Below, one piece after another: positions 38,925 to 53,900 of a stretch of DNA of 64,000 bases (its first letter is position 1; each line of letters starts with the position of its first letter). Below the pieces are notes generated by a model. That model did no database searches. It worked only from the letters and a program-made list of their open reading frames with translations, and was not told where the DNA came from. Both the position numbers and the translations under genes were made by a program. This DNA comes from Trichostrongylus colubriformis (Eukaryota > Nematoda > Chromadorea > Rhabditida > Trichostrongylidae): the NCBI GenBank assembly GCA_963978905.1, contig OZ022256.1:37434001-37498000 (forward strand), read 5' to 3'.

Positions 38925-41900
38925 GCAGGAAGGCAGTTGAATAGACAGACAGAGAGACATACGAAAGAAACGAAACAATTTATACAAGGCTGCTAACAAG
39001 GGAAGGACCCCAGGTCGAAGTGGCCATTCGGAATGAGATGCATATGGTCCGATCTCTTTTCGGACGCTGATCTCGAATCTGCATTCCAAATTTGCAAAAC
39101 GATTCTCTGAGCGGAGTTATGGAGGTTTTTTTTTGAATGAACGGTTCATCAGCATGGCCGTTGCTGAACAGTCAACGGCCTCAGCGGCTCAGTGGTAGTG
39201 CTCCGGATCTGCAGGAGAGGGGTCGAGGATTTGCTCCCCGCCAGTGCGGGTTTTTTTGCATTTTGTGTTTCATTGTCAATAAGTGCTTTTCTTCCACTTC
39301 TGGACGTTTCCTTGGACTGGTACCTATCACACTCATCATTTACTCTGCCATTGTATTTATAACTGCTAACATCACTCACGAGGGAAGGATACCAAGTCGA
39401 AGAGAATCCCGTACCACACGAATTAGGCGTTTTTGCGTGGAAAGATTATAATATTCGTGCACAGAAGGTTGAATTACCCCTCTGTGCAAATTTTCAGCCA
39501 AATCCAGTTTTTGGTCCAACTTCGGAAAATTGGGGGTGGCCAAAGGGTGAAGTGGTAGTTTTTGAATTTTCTTCTACAAAAAACTCTGCAACCTGAACAA
39601 GATAGCCTACACATACCTTTTACACTTGCCCATCGCACTAAATGTACGAAACAAGCGTCAAATAGGAGCATTTGCCAGGCAAGGGTCAACGACTTCTCCT
39701 TTGTTCAATGTGCTGCCACCCAATAGCCCGTGAATTTTTCCGAAATTTGATCAAATTCTCGAATTGGCTAAAAACTTGTCTTCTGAGGTAATTTGACTCC
39801 CTGAACACAAAAATCTCCCTGGTTTTGCGCAAGAAGGTCTGGCTCGCGTGCTATGGGCTTCCAAACCTACCATAATAGTATTGTTTTTTCAAAAAAACCT
39901 CCATAACTCCGCTCACAGAATCGTTTTGCAAATTTCGGATACAGATTCGAGATCAGCGTCCGAAAATACGTCGGATCATATGTATCCCATTCCGAATGGC
40001 CACTTCGACCTGGGGTCCTCCCCTTGTAAGAAAAAGTAATTTTGCTCACGGCTCACATCCGCCAAGTGTACAAGACAGAGGGTAATGAAAAAGATAAGTT
40101 TTGGGGCGAAATATTCCTGGAATGTTCCTCTGAAAGCAGGAGCAAGCCGAGGCTCATGGCATTCATTGCCACAAAAATATGGAGCCTTCAGTCGGCACAG
40201 TCGGGCTATAGAGCACCTACGACATCAGGGTCCGCCTCAAACAGCACAGCCAGGTTCCGTGGTGTATCTCTTAAGGAGATCTTCTCAAAGGCTGAACCTT
40301 CGGTTCGTCGAAATGAAAGAGCTCTGGCCGCTTGGACACCGCTGCTATGATCCGAAGTGTAATTTTTCACGCTCAAACCACTCATCATGGGCGTTTCAAT
40401 GGTAATGGCATGTTATGGCTCTTGGAGACGATGGGAGTTGGGAATCCGGAGAAAACGGACACCACCCAAAATAAATCCCTCCAGGTACCCAGAATGAACG
40501 GACCTTAGCATGGAAGTTGACGAAACCTCGAATTTTGCCGAGTTGAGGTGGCACATCATGTTCACTCAGAAGGAGCTTCCGATCCTGCTCGTGCAGAAGG
40601 CTCTTACAGACTTGAGTGATAGTGTGAGGTGTGTACTTGAATATGGGGATGGGAGTAACTCGCAATCTGCTGAAGTTCGACAAGAATAGGGCTGAAAGTG
40701 GAGGAGAAAAAACTACCCTTTTTGGCACCTCTGTATGTATACGGTACGGATAGTTGTACAATTGCCACAAACTGCGTTAAAATTAGCGGAGTCTTATATT
40801 GTTGAATTACTCAGGCGAATTCCTTTCTAGCATTGTAAGCACTATTATTTCTATACCTTTGCACATCGGCCTTTTTTCCTATTCTCGGGTTTGCAACATC
40901 TTTCATCGTCTTCACATTCATGACCTTCCATGGCATAGTCTAACCAATGATCATGTTTTTCGCTCGCAGAAGGCCTTTTACGGATTGCGCTCTGAAAAGC
41001 AAAATTATGACTAGGTCATGTGCGATCCTAGCAACCGGAAACCTCTAACTCAGGTCACCACTCTTACAGTGATTTCATAAAATGCTATTGCGAAAATATT
41101 TTCCGTTGGTGGATTCTTCACATAATAAGGAGATCCCACAAGGAAAATCACTGAAATTGTAGGTGATGCTTCAGAACATGCTCATGTAACAATCTCATAA
41201 CCAAACTGACCTATAGCCAGAACCATGAGCGTGGCTGGCAAGCCAAAAGCCAGGGGAAAACATGAATCTTGACCCATACACGAGTGTGCTTAAAAAATGG
41301 CATTAATTTTCTATCTTGCGAAGGGCAACACCACCAAAAAACCAGTTTCTTGTGCTGAAGAGAGTGCATGCCACAAGGGCTGCTCTAATGGAAGTGGGGC
41401 AGTAAAAAAGTAGTTGTATGGAGGGTCAAGTGAATACAAATAATGTCTGGCATTACCCATTCGTTTTCTACATACGGACAACGATTAGACGAGTGAACAG
41501 ATTTTCTACAACAGTCTATTTTTACAACAATAGACTATTCTTAAAGGATCAACATGTACATAATACGATCACTAATTATTAGAATTTGAGACGGGCTGCG
41601 AAAATTCTATCCATCTCGAAAAAATGGCATCAGAGGTCTCGTCAGTGTCGTCCACTCTCTGACCTCAATGAATTTCAGCTTGTTCACATTTCGCTATTGA
41701 TTTTTTCATACTAGTCCTTGTGGACAATACTTTGTTCCACGGTTACCACCTGCTCCCATGCCAGAGCCTGTACTCTTTACCAGTGTAATTCACCTTTCAA
41801 AGAAAAGTAGGTAACATACAGATCAAATCCCACGAGTTTACATGTCACCAGGTTCTTGCGTTGAGGTCATTACACTGCATTTTAGATTACACGTGCCATT

Positions 41901-44900
41901 TGGAAGGTCCTGATGTCCAGTTTTAAGGTACATAAGCGGTACTATACAGACTCCCCCGTTTATTGGAACTTATGGTTAGTCGACATTGAAAGTAACAGTG
42001 TCGTCATGCCTGAACACAAATCAACCAAGAAGAAGCAAGACAAGTAAATGCTTGCGTTTTAGGACTACAAGAGAGCTTTCAAGGGGTGCCGTTACATCTA
42101 CAACCATCATCGTGGTATTTTATGACATGATCAACCTCTACATTTCGCGGTGAAGAAAAGCAAGGATAGCCAGAAAGGTTGTGGAACACTCGACGTAAAA
42201 AAGTTTGTGGTCGTTTGTTGAAGCCACTTAGTCCTACACCGCAGCCCTACACTCTTTTTCGCAATAGTCTAGTTTTGGAGCACAACATTACCAGTCTCAT
42301 GAAACATGACTTTGCCGTACAGCAAGGGAGACATGGATTCACCGCGCATTGAAGGGTGTTTCTATGGTCGCTCTTTTGTGGAAACTGAACTATTTATAAC
42401 GTCCTTTCCGCACTTCAAACCGGGGTGAAATTACCCACGCCAGAAAACCGCGTGGTCGCCCAGGGCGAGCGGCGCGGCGGTGCGAGTGCGAGACAGTGTG
42501 GCATGGGTGAAGGAGGCAGGGTTACATGGGTGCAGGAGGCAGTGTGGCATGGGTGGAAGCGCTGAGGTGACGCAACCACGCTCTGCCGGGCTACCAAGAG
42601 CAATCAAGTCGTAGTGGTGGCACCGCGAGTGCGACGCCACTGGAACGATTTTCTGGCGTAAGTAGCCTCACTCCATCAAACCGAAATGTTTCTGCCAAAA
42701 GTTGCCAAGGGCCGACAATGAGCGATGGGCAAGATGATCAGCTGCGAATGAGACCCACATTTTATGTTTTCTGGGGTTATGTGGTAATCCATCATGCCAC
42801 AAGAACCCATGCACTATCACTCGGCTTAATAATGCTCGGGCTACCATAACTTATCTGTCCTCTCACGCGAAATTCTCGGGGGTAAGATGGACTACCCACA
42901 AATGCCCGGAAAGCATTGTAAAGCTTCGAGCACAGTTCGAGGCTGAATATTCTGCCCGAACAGTTGAAAGACGGTAACATAACAAACGGTACAACCTACC
43001 CCTCAGTAGCGGAGTGACGAAACTGGAGATACATGACCCAGCATTGATTGACAAATAGAACACTGAGAAGAACATTGATATCATTTTCACTGCATTCTTA
43101 GGAAACTGGTCCCCTCCAAACGCAGCTACGCATGGTTTTATGCCACCTGTACCGAGTCCAACAGTGAATATGCTCAGCAGATCTAGGAACCTGAACGACG
43201 AATATACAAATGTCATCCCTCGAGCTCACCAGCTTTTCTTTTGATTTTCTATAGATGGCACTTATGCGACTTCATAACCTTGTAAAAAGCTTGATTCGAG
43301 GTAGGTAAAAGCAAAGGAGATCACATTTCTTTGCCATACAGAGACACGGATTCTCTATCAACTTCGTTCCACGCTTCGAGCTACAACCTTACAGTACCAC
43401 CAATTTTTCGTGGATTGCAGCTCTATGCATGAACCATTACATCGATAGAGGTTTTGCAGGAATGTATTGCAAAGTGAGCAGTCACCAAGCATATCTGCAT
43501 AACTTCAGCAGTTGATTTTCGAGGTCTTCAGTCAAAGCATTGCTTCGACAATAGCCTCCAAATTTGGTGCATTGAACTTCACTCAAAAAGTAGAACTCTG
43601 CGAAAATACCCAAAAAAACTTTTTAAAGTATCGGCAAATGCGGTATTTAAGCCTTAGATAATAGGTTGTGTGGGGGAGTTGATGCAAAAATTTCTGCGAC
43701 AAGAGCACATAAGTCACTTATACCACGCTATTGTACAGCTTTAGCTATCGGGAAACACTGCGTGCATCATTTTGGGTTATAAGTATACTTAATCCACCTT
43801 AACCTGCACTGACAAACCTATACACACATATCGACATACATGTTCGCTGTCGATTTCCTTTTATAGTTCTTGACTGATACAATTACACAGTACTACACTT
43901 ATTGTTATTGGTTGATAATATGAATCGGACAAATTGACGAAATTTTGTCTTCATCGTACAACTTTTCAACGACAACTGGGAACCACTTGTAATATGCTCC
44001 ATCTTGATCGATGATCTTCTGCTACCGGTTAGGCAGATCGCGGATGCCCTTGCTCCAAAAGGCCGGAGGCTGGGCCTCAAAAAGTTTCTCAAGTGCCCTC
44101 TCGACATCGTCGCGAGTTTTGAAGTCGTGGCCGCCCAGGTGGAGTTGGAGGTGGGAGGAAAGGTGGAAATCCGAAGGGGCCAGGTCTGTGAAGTACGGTG
44201 GGTGTGGAAGCATGGAGCAACTGTACGAGAGCAGCTCGGCGTTGTCGTGCTGGAAGTAGACATGTGACCGCCGCCGTAGCGAACTTTGGACATTGGCCTT
44301 CAATTCTCGTAACTGATGAATGTAGACGTGGGGACACTGTTGTACCTTCATCGAGCAGCTCCCAGTACTCTACGCCGTGTGCGCTCCACCAAATGCGGTC
44401 TTCGTCTTCGATGGAATAGTCGTCCGACGCAAACTTTGAATGCCACAAGCACTGTACTTCTGGCGGGAGCATGCTCCTTGTTAACTACTTTCAGGCGCCT
44501 TTAATATCAGCGGGTTCCTGGCCAGATAGCGATAGAAAGAGTAATACGTTGCGGATGTGGTCTCTGAACGGCTTGAAATTTTGCGGCATGGTGACGGAAT
44601 TAAACTAGTTTGGAGTGTTTTTTTAACTGTATTTTGAAAAGCTTCTCATACTCATTCCAACGGTACCTCGCGCATCCATTTTCGTCAACTCATTGCTGAG
44701 TTATGCCCCCTGTAAGTCATCACAACCATTTTTCGGATTCATATTGAATCAACCTAATAGATCACAGAACTGTACAGAGCCGAGCCTCCGTCGAGGAATT
44801 TTTGACAAGGTATGAGGGCCGCTGGGAGGGGTTATCTAATCGTTGAGGTGGGGAGTAATTAACAGAATTTTCAAGACGGAGGGTCCCAAGTGTAAAGCGG

Positions 44901-47900
44901 AAATGTGACAGAACTGACTAAGTGGGTTGGTTCTAATTCACAACTTATATTCAATTTAGTCTTCATCTGAAAATCTCGAAGCCTATACAAGAAGCGACTC
45001 CCCACGACCATAAAATGAGGTAAGACACAAATTTTCAGATAAGTGCCTCAGACGGTATTGTATAGAAGTGCGCGCTAGACGACGCAAAAGATAGACAGAG
45101 TCAAAGGCCAAGCTGACCCTTGGTCCTCTTAGAAATTGTGGAGTGTGAACTAGTCAACCAGACCAGATAAAGCCTCTGCAACCAAACGCTCGCGGCTTAT
45201 TCTGTGATGCAATGTCGATACTTGATGCCTTGTTCACAGTGCACAATTCCGAGACGACCACGGGAATATGAGTGTACCCCTCAACCTGATGGGTTGTCGA
45301 TGGAAACCTCAGGTAGACGCGATCCACAACGAAGCCGGCCAACGCGAAAGCCCTTTCGTTGCGCTGGCACCGAAATCACGTACAGAAAGGCCTCCGAAAT
45401 CCACCGATTAGCCGCGGGAGGCGGTACCTAGCGAAGGATACCGGCGTGGATGAATACGCATTAAACTATGGGATGAAACGAAAAATCAGCTGGTATAAGC
45501 TTCTTGCTCTGATAGGAACCACTCCCCCTACGAGAGCGGTCAAGAGAAATAGTGCTTCTAAAAGATATCTGCTCAGATCGCTGCTGCACGGCCTAGTTGC
45601 CATACGATTTTGGGAAGTTGGAAATGTGGGAAAACAGCCTGCTGCTTTCAAGCTTTAACCATGGTTAAGAGTTATCGCGACTTTATCACCAAAGTGACAG
45701 AAAGATGGGCAAGAGCCGCAGAAAACCGTAGAAAATGATTCGAGTTCCATAGTTTGAGCCAAAATTTCAGCACGGATGCCTTTTATTATCAGAAAAATGA
45801 ACCCAATTGAGTTTAGCATGCGAATGATTAGCCACAAAGAATTGCACACTTCCAAGGACAACGATAGTAGGTACTAAGTACTGAAGTATAGCAAAAAAAA
45901 CTGTTTAGGTTTTTGCAGTCAGTTCTGATTTTTGTGGCTGAGTCAACTTCTGAAGTCTTATACTAAAAATGCAGAGTTAATGCAGATCATCGTGAGGCTT
46001 CGAAAGCTATACATACTATAAATTAATCTGAGCTTAAGAAATTTGAAAAAAAAACACAAAGAAAATTGGATAGTATTGTCTTACGGATGTATGTAGCTTT
46101 CTGGAGGAAATGCCGCTGCTGTTGCAAGCATTATCAAGCCGATCGCATAAAGAATTGATATAGCGAGTATCGTCCTAAGTTTGAAGTGTTATCTATTATC
46201 TACAAATAGTACAGGTCTTGTTTTGACAAATCTCATGGTCAAGATGATTAGAAAAGCATTCCTTCGTTTTTTAAAAAATTGTCAGCAATAAATAACCGTT
46301 GATCAATGATATCATTAGGTTGTTGCAAAATAAATTTCGGTTCCAAGATATGTATAAATAACTATAGATTTTACCGTGAACTGTTCCATCTCGAGAAATG
46401 TCAGACATATTATCTAGTGGGATTTTTTCTGCTCTTTCAAGAACTTCTACGATTCTCGCTCTAATTTTCCCAGCCGGCTTTTTCCAAAGCTGCGAATAGT
46501 CATGAACCGACGCGACTATGGAGTCATCATGCTTCACGAATTTGAACTGGGACACTCCGCACGAATTTGAACTGGGACACTCCGCAGCGGGGGCAGCTCG
46601 TAATCTCCGCAGTGTTCTTCGTACGAATTGTCCTTGCGAACGGACAGTGGAGCTCTGGTTTTAAAAATTTGCTTCTGACGATTTTGATCTCGAAGAAAAG
46701 TCGGGTCGCCGCCACAGGTGGTCGCTTAATGATGAAGATATAGGGAGAGAAGTCGAAGCAAATCCGGAGACGAATACTCGTACGTCAGCAGAACATCTTG
46801 GCGTACATTACTCTATAGTGGCCAGACATTTGCTGGAAATCAGCCAGGTAAAGAAGATTTCGAAGTGGGTGCCTCATGACCTGACCGATGAGCAGCACCT
46901 GGCACATTTCGACACCTGCTCTAATCTCTTAGTTCGCCATAAAAATGAGCCATTTTTAAACCGTGTTATAACTGTAGATGAAAAATGGGTTCTTGGTGAT
47001 AACAGGAAGCGGGGATTAGTCTGGGTAGATAAGGATGCCCCTCCAAAAACTTTTCCTAAACCCGACCTTCACCCTAAAAAGGTTATGATTACTGTGTGGT
47101 GGTGTTGTAAAGGTGTAATCCATTACAGTTTCTTGCAACCTGGTCAGCCAGTCACAGCAGAGTCTTACTGTTGTGATCTGGGGCAAATGTATAGAAAGTT
47201 GCAAAAATTGTGGCCGGCGGTGGTGAATAGAGGAGGGCCGATCCTGTTGCAGGACAACCCATGGCCACACACCTCACAAATCACTCGGCAAAAATTGACC
47301 CACTTGGGTATAGAAGTTCTTTCCCACCCAGCGATTCTCCCGACCTTTCCCCCGCAGACTATCACTTTTTTCGAGCCCTCAATTCTCATCTGCGTCAGAG
47401 ACAATTTACTAATTTAGACGATGTTGAATGTGCCTTCCTTGACTTCGTTGATTCTCGTGATAGTAGTTTATAGTGAAAGCTTAGATTTATCACTTTTCCG
47501 TTGGCAAAATGTGTAGATTCTGATGGTTTTCATTTCGATTAACTATCTTGTGTTTAGCTGAGTTATAGTAGTTGGAAGTATGCGGTTCGTTTTCGAAATT
47601 AATTTTGCAACAACCTAATAGCTGCAGGCAGCAAAGGAAATTCGAAGAGCACGGTTTCGCAAACCAAGTGATGAAATGATTTCAAATTATTAGTATAATT
47701 ACATTCTTGCGTAACAAGGATCGACAAGGACAAGAGAGGACAAGAGAGGATCGTCAGTCGGCAGGGAGCGACTGTTCTGTGGAATGCATTTGGCATCGGC
47801 CGTCCGTGCATTCCGTAACAAGAATCGACAAGGACGAGAAAGGACAAGAGAAGATCGTCAGTCGGCAGAGAGCGACTATTCTGTGGAATGCATTCGGCAT

Positions 47901-50900
47901 CGCACTTAAGATTGCTTTCACACTATGCGACACCGTAGTTCACATTCTGTGTACGCTTCCTTATCAGCATGTCACCTAATCGCGGCGCACACTTCTATTG
48001 CTGTATTTCAGTTGTTTTTCCCTTCCTAGTACATTTTCGAAAAGCATGAAGAGCAGAGAACAGAAAAAACAAGGGTTTTCGCCTAGGGATTATTAACTCA
48101 GTACAAGTCCAAGCATGTGCATCAGGACTGTCCAGCTAGGTTATGGCACGCTAAGTTTCTGTGAGCGCTTCCTCTGACCATGCGCGGTCGCACTTTTCAC
48201 AGATCGCCTTCGAAAACTGGAAGGAGTTGCAGGGTGAAGTTCCTGGAGGCTGTTGCAGGCTAGAGCTCCTGCTCGTCTGTCTTACACTATCTAAACCACA
48301 CTAACAAATATCTAGATGGCTTCTTCAATAGTACGGTGTTCGGGAAATTGATTTGCTTTCAACTTTTTTCGATTTCGCGGGATACAAATCATCAGAATTT
48401 CATCAAAATGGGATAAGCATATGAGCTATGTTGCAAGTAGTGGGATAAATAGAATGGTGCTTATTCCAGGAGGAAACATACAATGTGAGCCAAGATGTGA
48501 TCTTCCGAAGGAAAAGTTGCGGAATCCTTTCTAAGAACCTTTTTGCGAAACTTTTCTTACGACCCCTAGTATCATTGTGTAATCACTTCAGGACCCAACG
48601 GAACAACAACGGAGCGATTAGGTAGCATACTGCGCGGGTGTATGTCCTTTGGAGCGGCCCTTGCAGCTAATTTGCCAATGGGGCGCATGGACCGTCTGGA
48701 CTCTCAGAGATTTACCTAAGCCCTTTTAGGGGAGGAGCTTTGGCAGTGCCCCATTGGCAAATTGGCTCCAAGGGGCCGCGCGAAACGACCGTCTCCCATA
48801 CTGCGCGCCTCATGGCAAAATCCTGACGTTTGAGTATAGTATACACATTCACGGCGACACCAACAAAGCACTTGGAGCGCGAACAGTCCTCGTGATGCAA
48901 TAATCTAAATAAACGGTCCTCACACACAACGAAACCTTGTCATCCGTGTGTAGAAAAAGCGAGAGGGTTATAGGAAGATTGACACAAGATAACCGCAAAA
49001 GAAAGAAAGAGCAGAAAGATAAGTGTTGCGTTGATATTTTTCGACATGTGTGGTCACATTAAAACGCTAACGACCATGTGACACGGCGTCGTGTCATATC
49101 ATGCTAGTCGTGGAACCGTGTTGTACGATGTTTTGTCACAGCTGTGTAATTTATTTTAGGCTTCTTTTTAAACTTGTTCATATGTACTGTTATTTATGTA
49201 TACTTCAACTTATGCACACTCCTTTGTATTGGGTTGTCCGGAAAGTTTTCAGCGTTTCGTGTTACTGTTTTTCGTACATTCTTTGCTGATTAAAAACTCA
49301 CTCTCTCTTGGATCTCAGTAGTATATTTTGAAGAGAATTTTCCGCTATCTGATGGTATAATTGCCTTTTCACCTTCGCTTGATAAACGCCCTCTTCCTAC
49401 ACTTTTTGGAGCATGTCAAAAGAGCTCCAAAAATGGGTGAATCCGCAGTCGAGACACCTCGACAATTTGACAGGGTGTGGGGCCCACTAGCGTTGGAGAA
49501 AGCACGTGTGACAATGATTCAAAGAATTCCTTTCTGGAGATCTCAGCCTCGAAGATGAACCACGTAACGGTCGACCTAAAGCAACACCTGACAAGGATCT
49601 GAAGGCGTTTGTGGGGGCCGACCCATCCCAAACAGTTCGAGAGATTGCAGAAAAGCTAGGCGTTGGCAAATCCACTGTTGCCGATGGGTGAAACGCACTG
49701 GGAAGGTGAAAAGCTCGACAAGTGGGTGCCCCAAAATTTGAGTGACCGGCAGGAATTGGCACGTCCTCAGGTTTCTTCTTCACATCTTTTACGCAACGGA
49801 AACGACTCGTTTTTGAACCGTTTTGCCACCTGTAATGAAAAATTGATCATGCATGATAACAGGAAACGTTCCGGTCAGTGGTTGGATGCCGACGAACCAC
49901 TTAAGCACTTCAAAAGCCGAATCCTAACGAAAAAAAGACTGTGGTCTTAGTTTGGTGGTCATCGGCTGGTGTGACCAACATAACTTTTTGTCACCAGGCC
50001 AACCCATAACAGCAGAGTCTTACTGTGGAGAAATCGACGAAATACACTGAGAATTGCGTCAGCTGCAGCCAGCAGTTTGTCAGTAGTAAAGGTCCGATTC
50101 CTTTGCATGACAACGCCGCCCACACGTTTCACAAATCGCTATCCATAAATTGAACGAATTGGGGGTTGAAGCTCCACCTCACCGGCCATATTTTCCGAGC
50201 CTTTCACCAACCGACTATCAGATTCTCAAACATTTTGAGAGCCTCCTTGCTGGGAAATACTCCATCAATCAGGACCAGGCTGAAAAGCCTTCGTGGATTC
50301 CGTGGATTCTCGACCACCCAGTCTTCCATGGTGTCACACTGGCAAAAGTTTGCTGATCCGAATGGTGCCTATTTCGATCAAATCCGGCGAGTATTAAGTA
50401 AGTTATGATCAGTTTGATATTCTTCTGTTATGCCAACGAGGTTTTTAGGTGGAACATTTATTTACGGCCATTTATTTAGGCCGTAAATAAATGTTCCACC
50501 TAAAAACCTCGTTGGTATAACAGAAGAATATCAAACTAATAACGATGCCGAGGTTCTACGAAGAGAGAAGTTGGAACATGTTATGATCGTTTGAAGTGAA
50601 ACACCCAAAACGCAGAAAACTTCCCGGACAACCTTATAGCAGCTGATCCATAGTCTGCGATCACTCCCTTACCCTCGCATAATCAATTGATTCTGTGAAG
50701 GGGGGTTTCACTAAGCTTCATTGCAAGCCATTACTAACTCTATGAACTCCCACTTGTAATCATTCAGTATGATTTCAGTCAATGTGATGTCAGAGAACAG
50801 AAAAAGATACCGTTGCATAACACCCAACAAAAAGGGCCCGGTGTGTCTATGTGCAAATGGGGTCGACGTCATGCGCATTCCGCGCATTATCAAGTGGCAA

Positions 50901-53900
50901 CCGTTCAAACACTCATCCTCATGCTACCTTTTGTAAATGTTCGAACGCCGTCAGAATTTGCGGTTCTGCGATTTTGCGACTCTACGATCTTGCGGTATTC
51001 CGCATACTAGGGCAATGAGATTGTGCGATGCCGTTATTTCGCGCGCGCAGCCGCGACATCGCAAATTGCAAAACCGCTAAAATCGTGATGTCCGACGACG
51101 GTCTCAAATAATGATCAACATTTATCTTCTGCACAAATGGAATGATTACTGATACTTAATCCTATGCAGTATAAATTGTGAATACCAGCGACGTCAGCAA
51201 TTTTAGATTACAAAATTACCAGAATTTTCCAATGTATCCATCTGAAAGTATGCTTCCCAAAATTGGTGAGCCATAAGCGATTATTATGAAAGCATGATAT
51301 ATTGCCGTTGATTGATTTTTACTGAACAGCAGTATATTCATAAGATACAGTGTGAGTACAGCTAAAAATATAATGATTTCAGCAGTTTTGGACAAGCCTC
51401 CCTATAGCTCTCAACTCCACGGTTCTTCATTACCACACAAATCTGTAAGCAGCATTTACAAAAAGAGTGACGATGAAATTTTTCTGCTATCCTAGCTGGA
51501 ATTCGACGTTGATGTGCGAATGCTCCACACTGGCTATATTTCTTCAGTAGGAAGATTTTTGTTTATCATTTTACAAGGCAAGACATGTGCAATTAATAGG
51601 CGGCTGTAGAGCGAAGCACATTTCAGGTTATTCCTCTTACGATGCATAACTAGCACGTTAGGGGGGAGAGAGGTTGTCGAATTTATATTTATTGTGAGCA
51701 AACCTCCAACGATCATCGGCTTTGGTTGAAACTAAGAGACATCACACCCATCTGTAACCCCTTCCCCACTGAAGGCAAAACCCCTTTGAAGAAAGGCAGG
51801 ATTCGATCCGAACACAAAAATAGTATTGAAGCACTCAGTAGTACCGAAGTAAGGAAGATGGATCGGAACGGTCAAAAAATCCAAGAAAGAAGACCCTCTT
51901 CCCATCGTTGATCCAAGTGTGTAAGGCACAATCGCAGAGGGGCGGCCACGCTGAAATGAGCGGCAGCAGTTGGAGGTGTCTCATCGTGAGCGCTGAGGCC
52001 CTCCGTAGTAGTTGACTTTTGAGGATTAAAAGTTTCGAGAGGACGTGCATGTATCAGTTCCACTATAAGAAACATTGACCTTAACTGATTGCCGAGAGAT
52101 ACACCTGATAATAACACACCACTCCCTAATGGTAACCGAGAACAAACAGTCACTTTGTGAGTGTGGTACCAATATTGCAATTATGGCCGGGCTAGGCTTA
52201 GAACTTACGTACTCTATACACAGGGGGTTGACGTGTACAGAGTACATAAGTTTGGTGGGTTGACTCCTACCCAATCCTAACCTGCCCGACCTCCACACAC
52301 CCGTACCTACTAATTTGCTTCTTGTGTGCTCCCTACATTTTGGTCTGTCCATATCCAGCTCTCACTCGCACGACCTGAGCAGTCCCATTCGTGACCTTCC
52401 CGACTTTCGGAACCCATGCGAAGGTATATAAATTTGAGTACCCATCGGTTTCGGCGCAGACCCCGCCCATGGTGGGTGGAGCTAAGCTTAAAACTTATAT
52501 GCTCCGTACACATGACCCCTACCCAATCCTAACCTGCCCGACCTCCATAGGCCCGTGCTTTATTTGCTTGTTGTGTGCACCCTCCGATTTTCAGCACTTC
52601 AGCGAAGACCTGAATTCGTTTATTCATCGATTTCGGCGCGAGCCCAGCCCATGATGGACGGAGGTAGGCTTAGAATTTATGTGCACCGTACACTTATGTT
52701 TTCCTCTACGCTGTACTAACTTGCCCTACCTCTACAGGCCCGTTCCTAATTTGCTTCTTGTGTGCTCCCTACATTTTGGTCTGTCCCTATCCAGTCCTTA
52801 CTCGCACGACTTCAACAACTCTTTCCTAACTTGCCCGATTTTCCGCACTTAAGCGAGGACCTGAATTCGTTTATTCATCGATTTCGGCGCAAGCCCAGCC
52901 CATGGCGGGCGGAGGTAGGCTTAGAACTTACGTGCTCCGTACACTTGTGTTTGCCCCTACGCTATCCTAACTTGCCCTACCTCTACAGGCCCGTTCTGCT
53001 CCTTGTGTGCTCCCTACAATTTGGTCAGTCTCTATCCACTCCTTACTCGCACGACCTGAGCAGTCCCATTCCTGACCGTCCCGATTTTCGGAACCCAGGC
53101 GAGGACATAAATTGGAGCACCCATCGGTTTCGGCGCAGGCCTCCTCCATGGTGGGCGGAGTTAGGCTTAGAACTCATGTGGTCCGTACACTTGGTCCCTA
53201 CCCAATACTAACCTGCCCGACCTCCACAGCCCGTGCCTAATTTGCTTGTTGTGTGTTCCCTTTACTTTGATCAGTCCCTCCCCACTCCTTGCATGCGCGA
53301 CTTCAACGGACTCCTTCCTAACTTGCCCGATTTCCAACACCTGAGCGAGGACCTAAATTCGTTTATTCATCGATTTCGGTGCAAGACCCGCCCATGGTGA
53401 GCGGAGCTAGGCTTAGTTCTTATATGCTCTGTACGCTTAGGTCAGCCCCTACCCACTCCTAACTCGCGCGACCCTCCAGGATACAGTTGAGATGAGGCCC
53501 TACCGAGTCTTAACTTGCCCGATCCCTACAGGCCCACTCTTGATTTAGCCGATTTTTTCAACCATTTCTGCGCAAGCCCCGCTCACGGTGGGCTGAGCTA
53601 GGCTTAGTCCTTAATGAGCTCCGCACACTTTGGTCAACCCCTACCCATCCCCAACTTGCCCGACCTCTCCACGTTGCCATTGAGTTGAGAGTAGATTATG
53701 TGACAAAAAACGGACACATGCACACACACACAAACACACCAAATTTCTGGTTTTAGCTTGCCTCTCATGTGCTCCACATTTTCTGTACATTTTGGCTTAC
53801 CCCAACCCATCCCTAACTTGCCCGACCTCTACAGGTCCATTCCTAGCCTGCCTGATTTTTGGAACCTGACTTAAATTTGAACAGCGGCAGTTTCCGCGCA

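Larger units (their letters stand above)
38985..40733. mobile_element. Tc1-like element, copy 2, interrupted
   Basis: Homologous to 32382-33127 over its length. Its left terminal repeat (38985-38996) is separated from its body (40030-40733) by the 1030-bp element at 38997-40026. Removing the insertion and one TAA restores alignment with copy 1. The right end reads GGCACCTCTG|TA. Confidence 0.85.
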
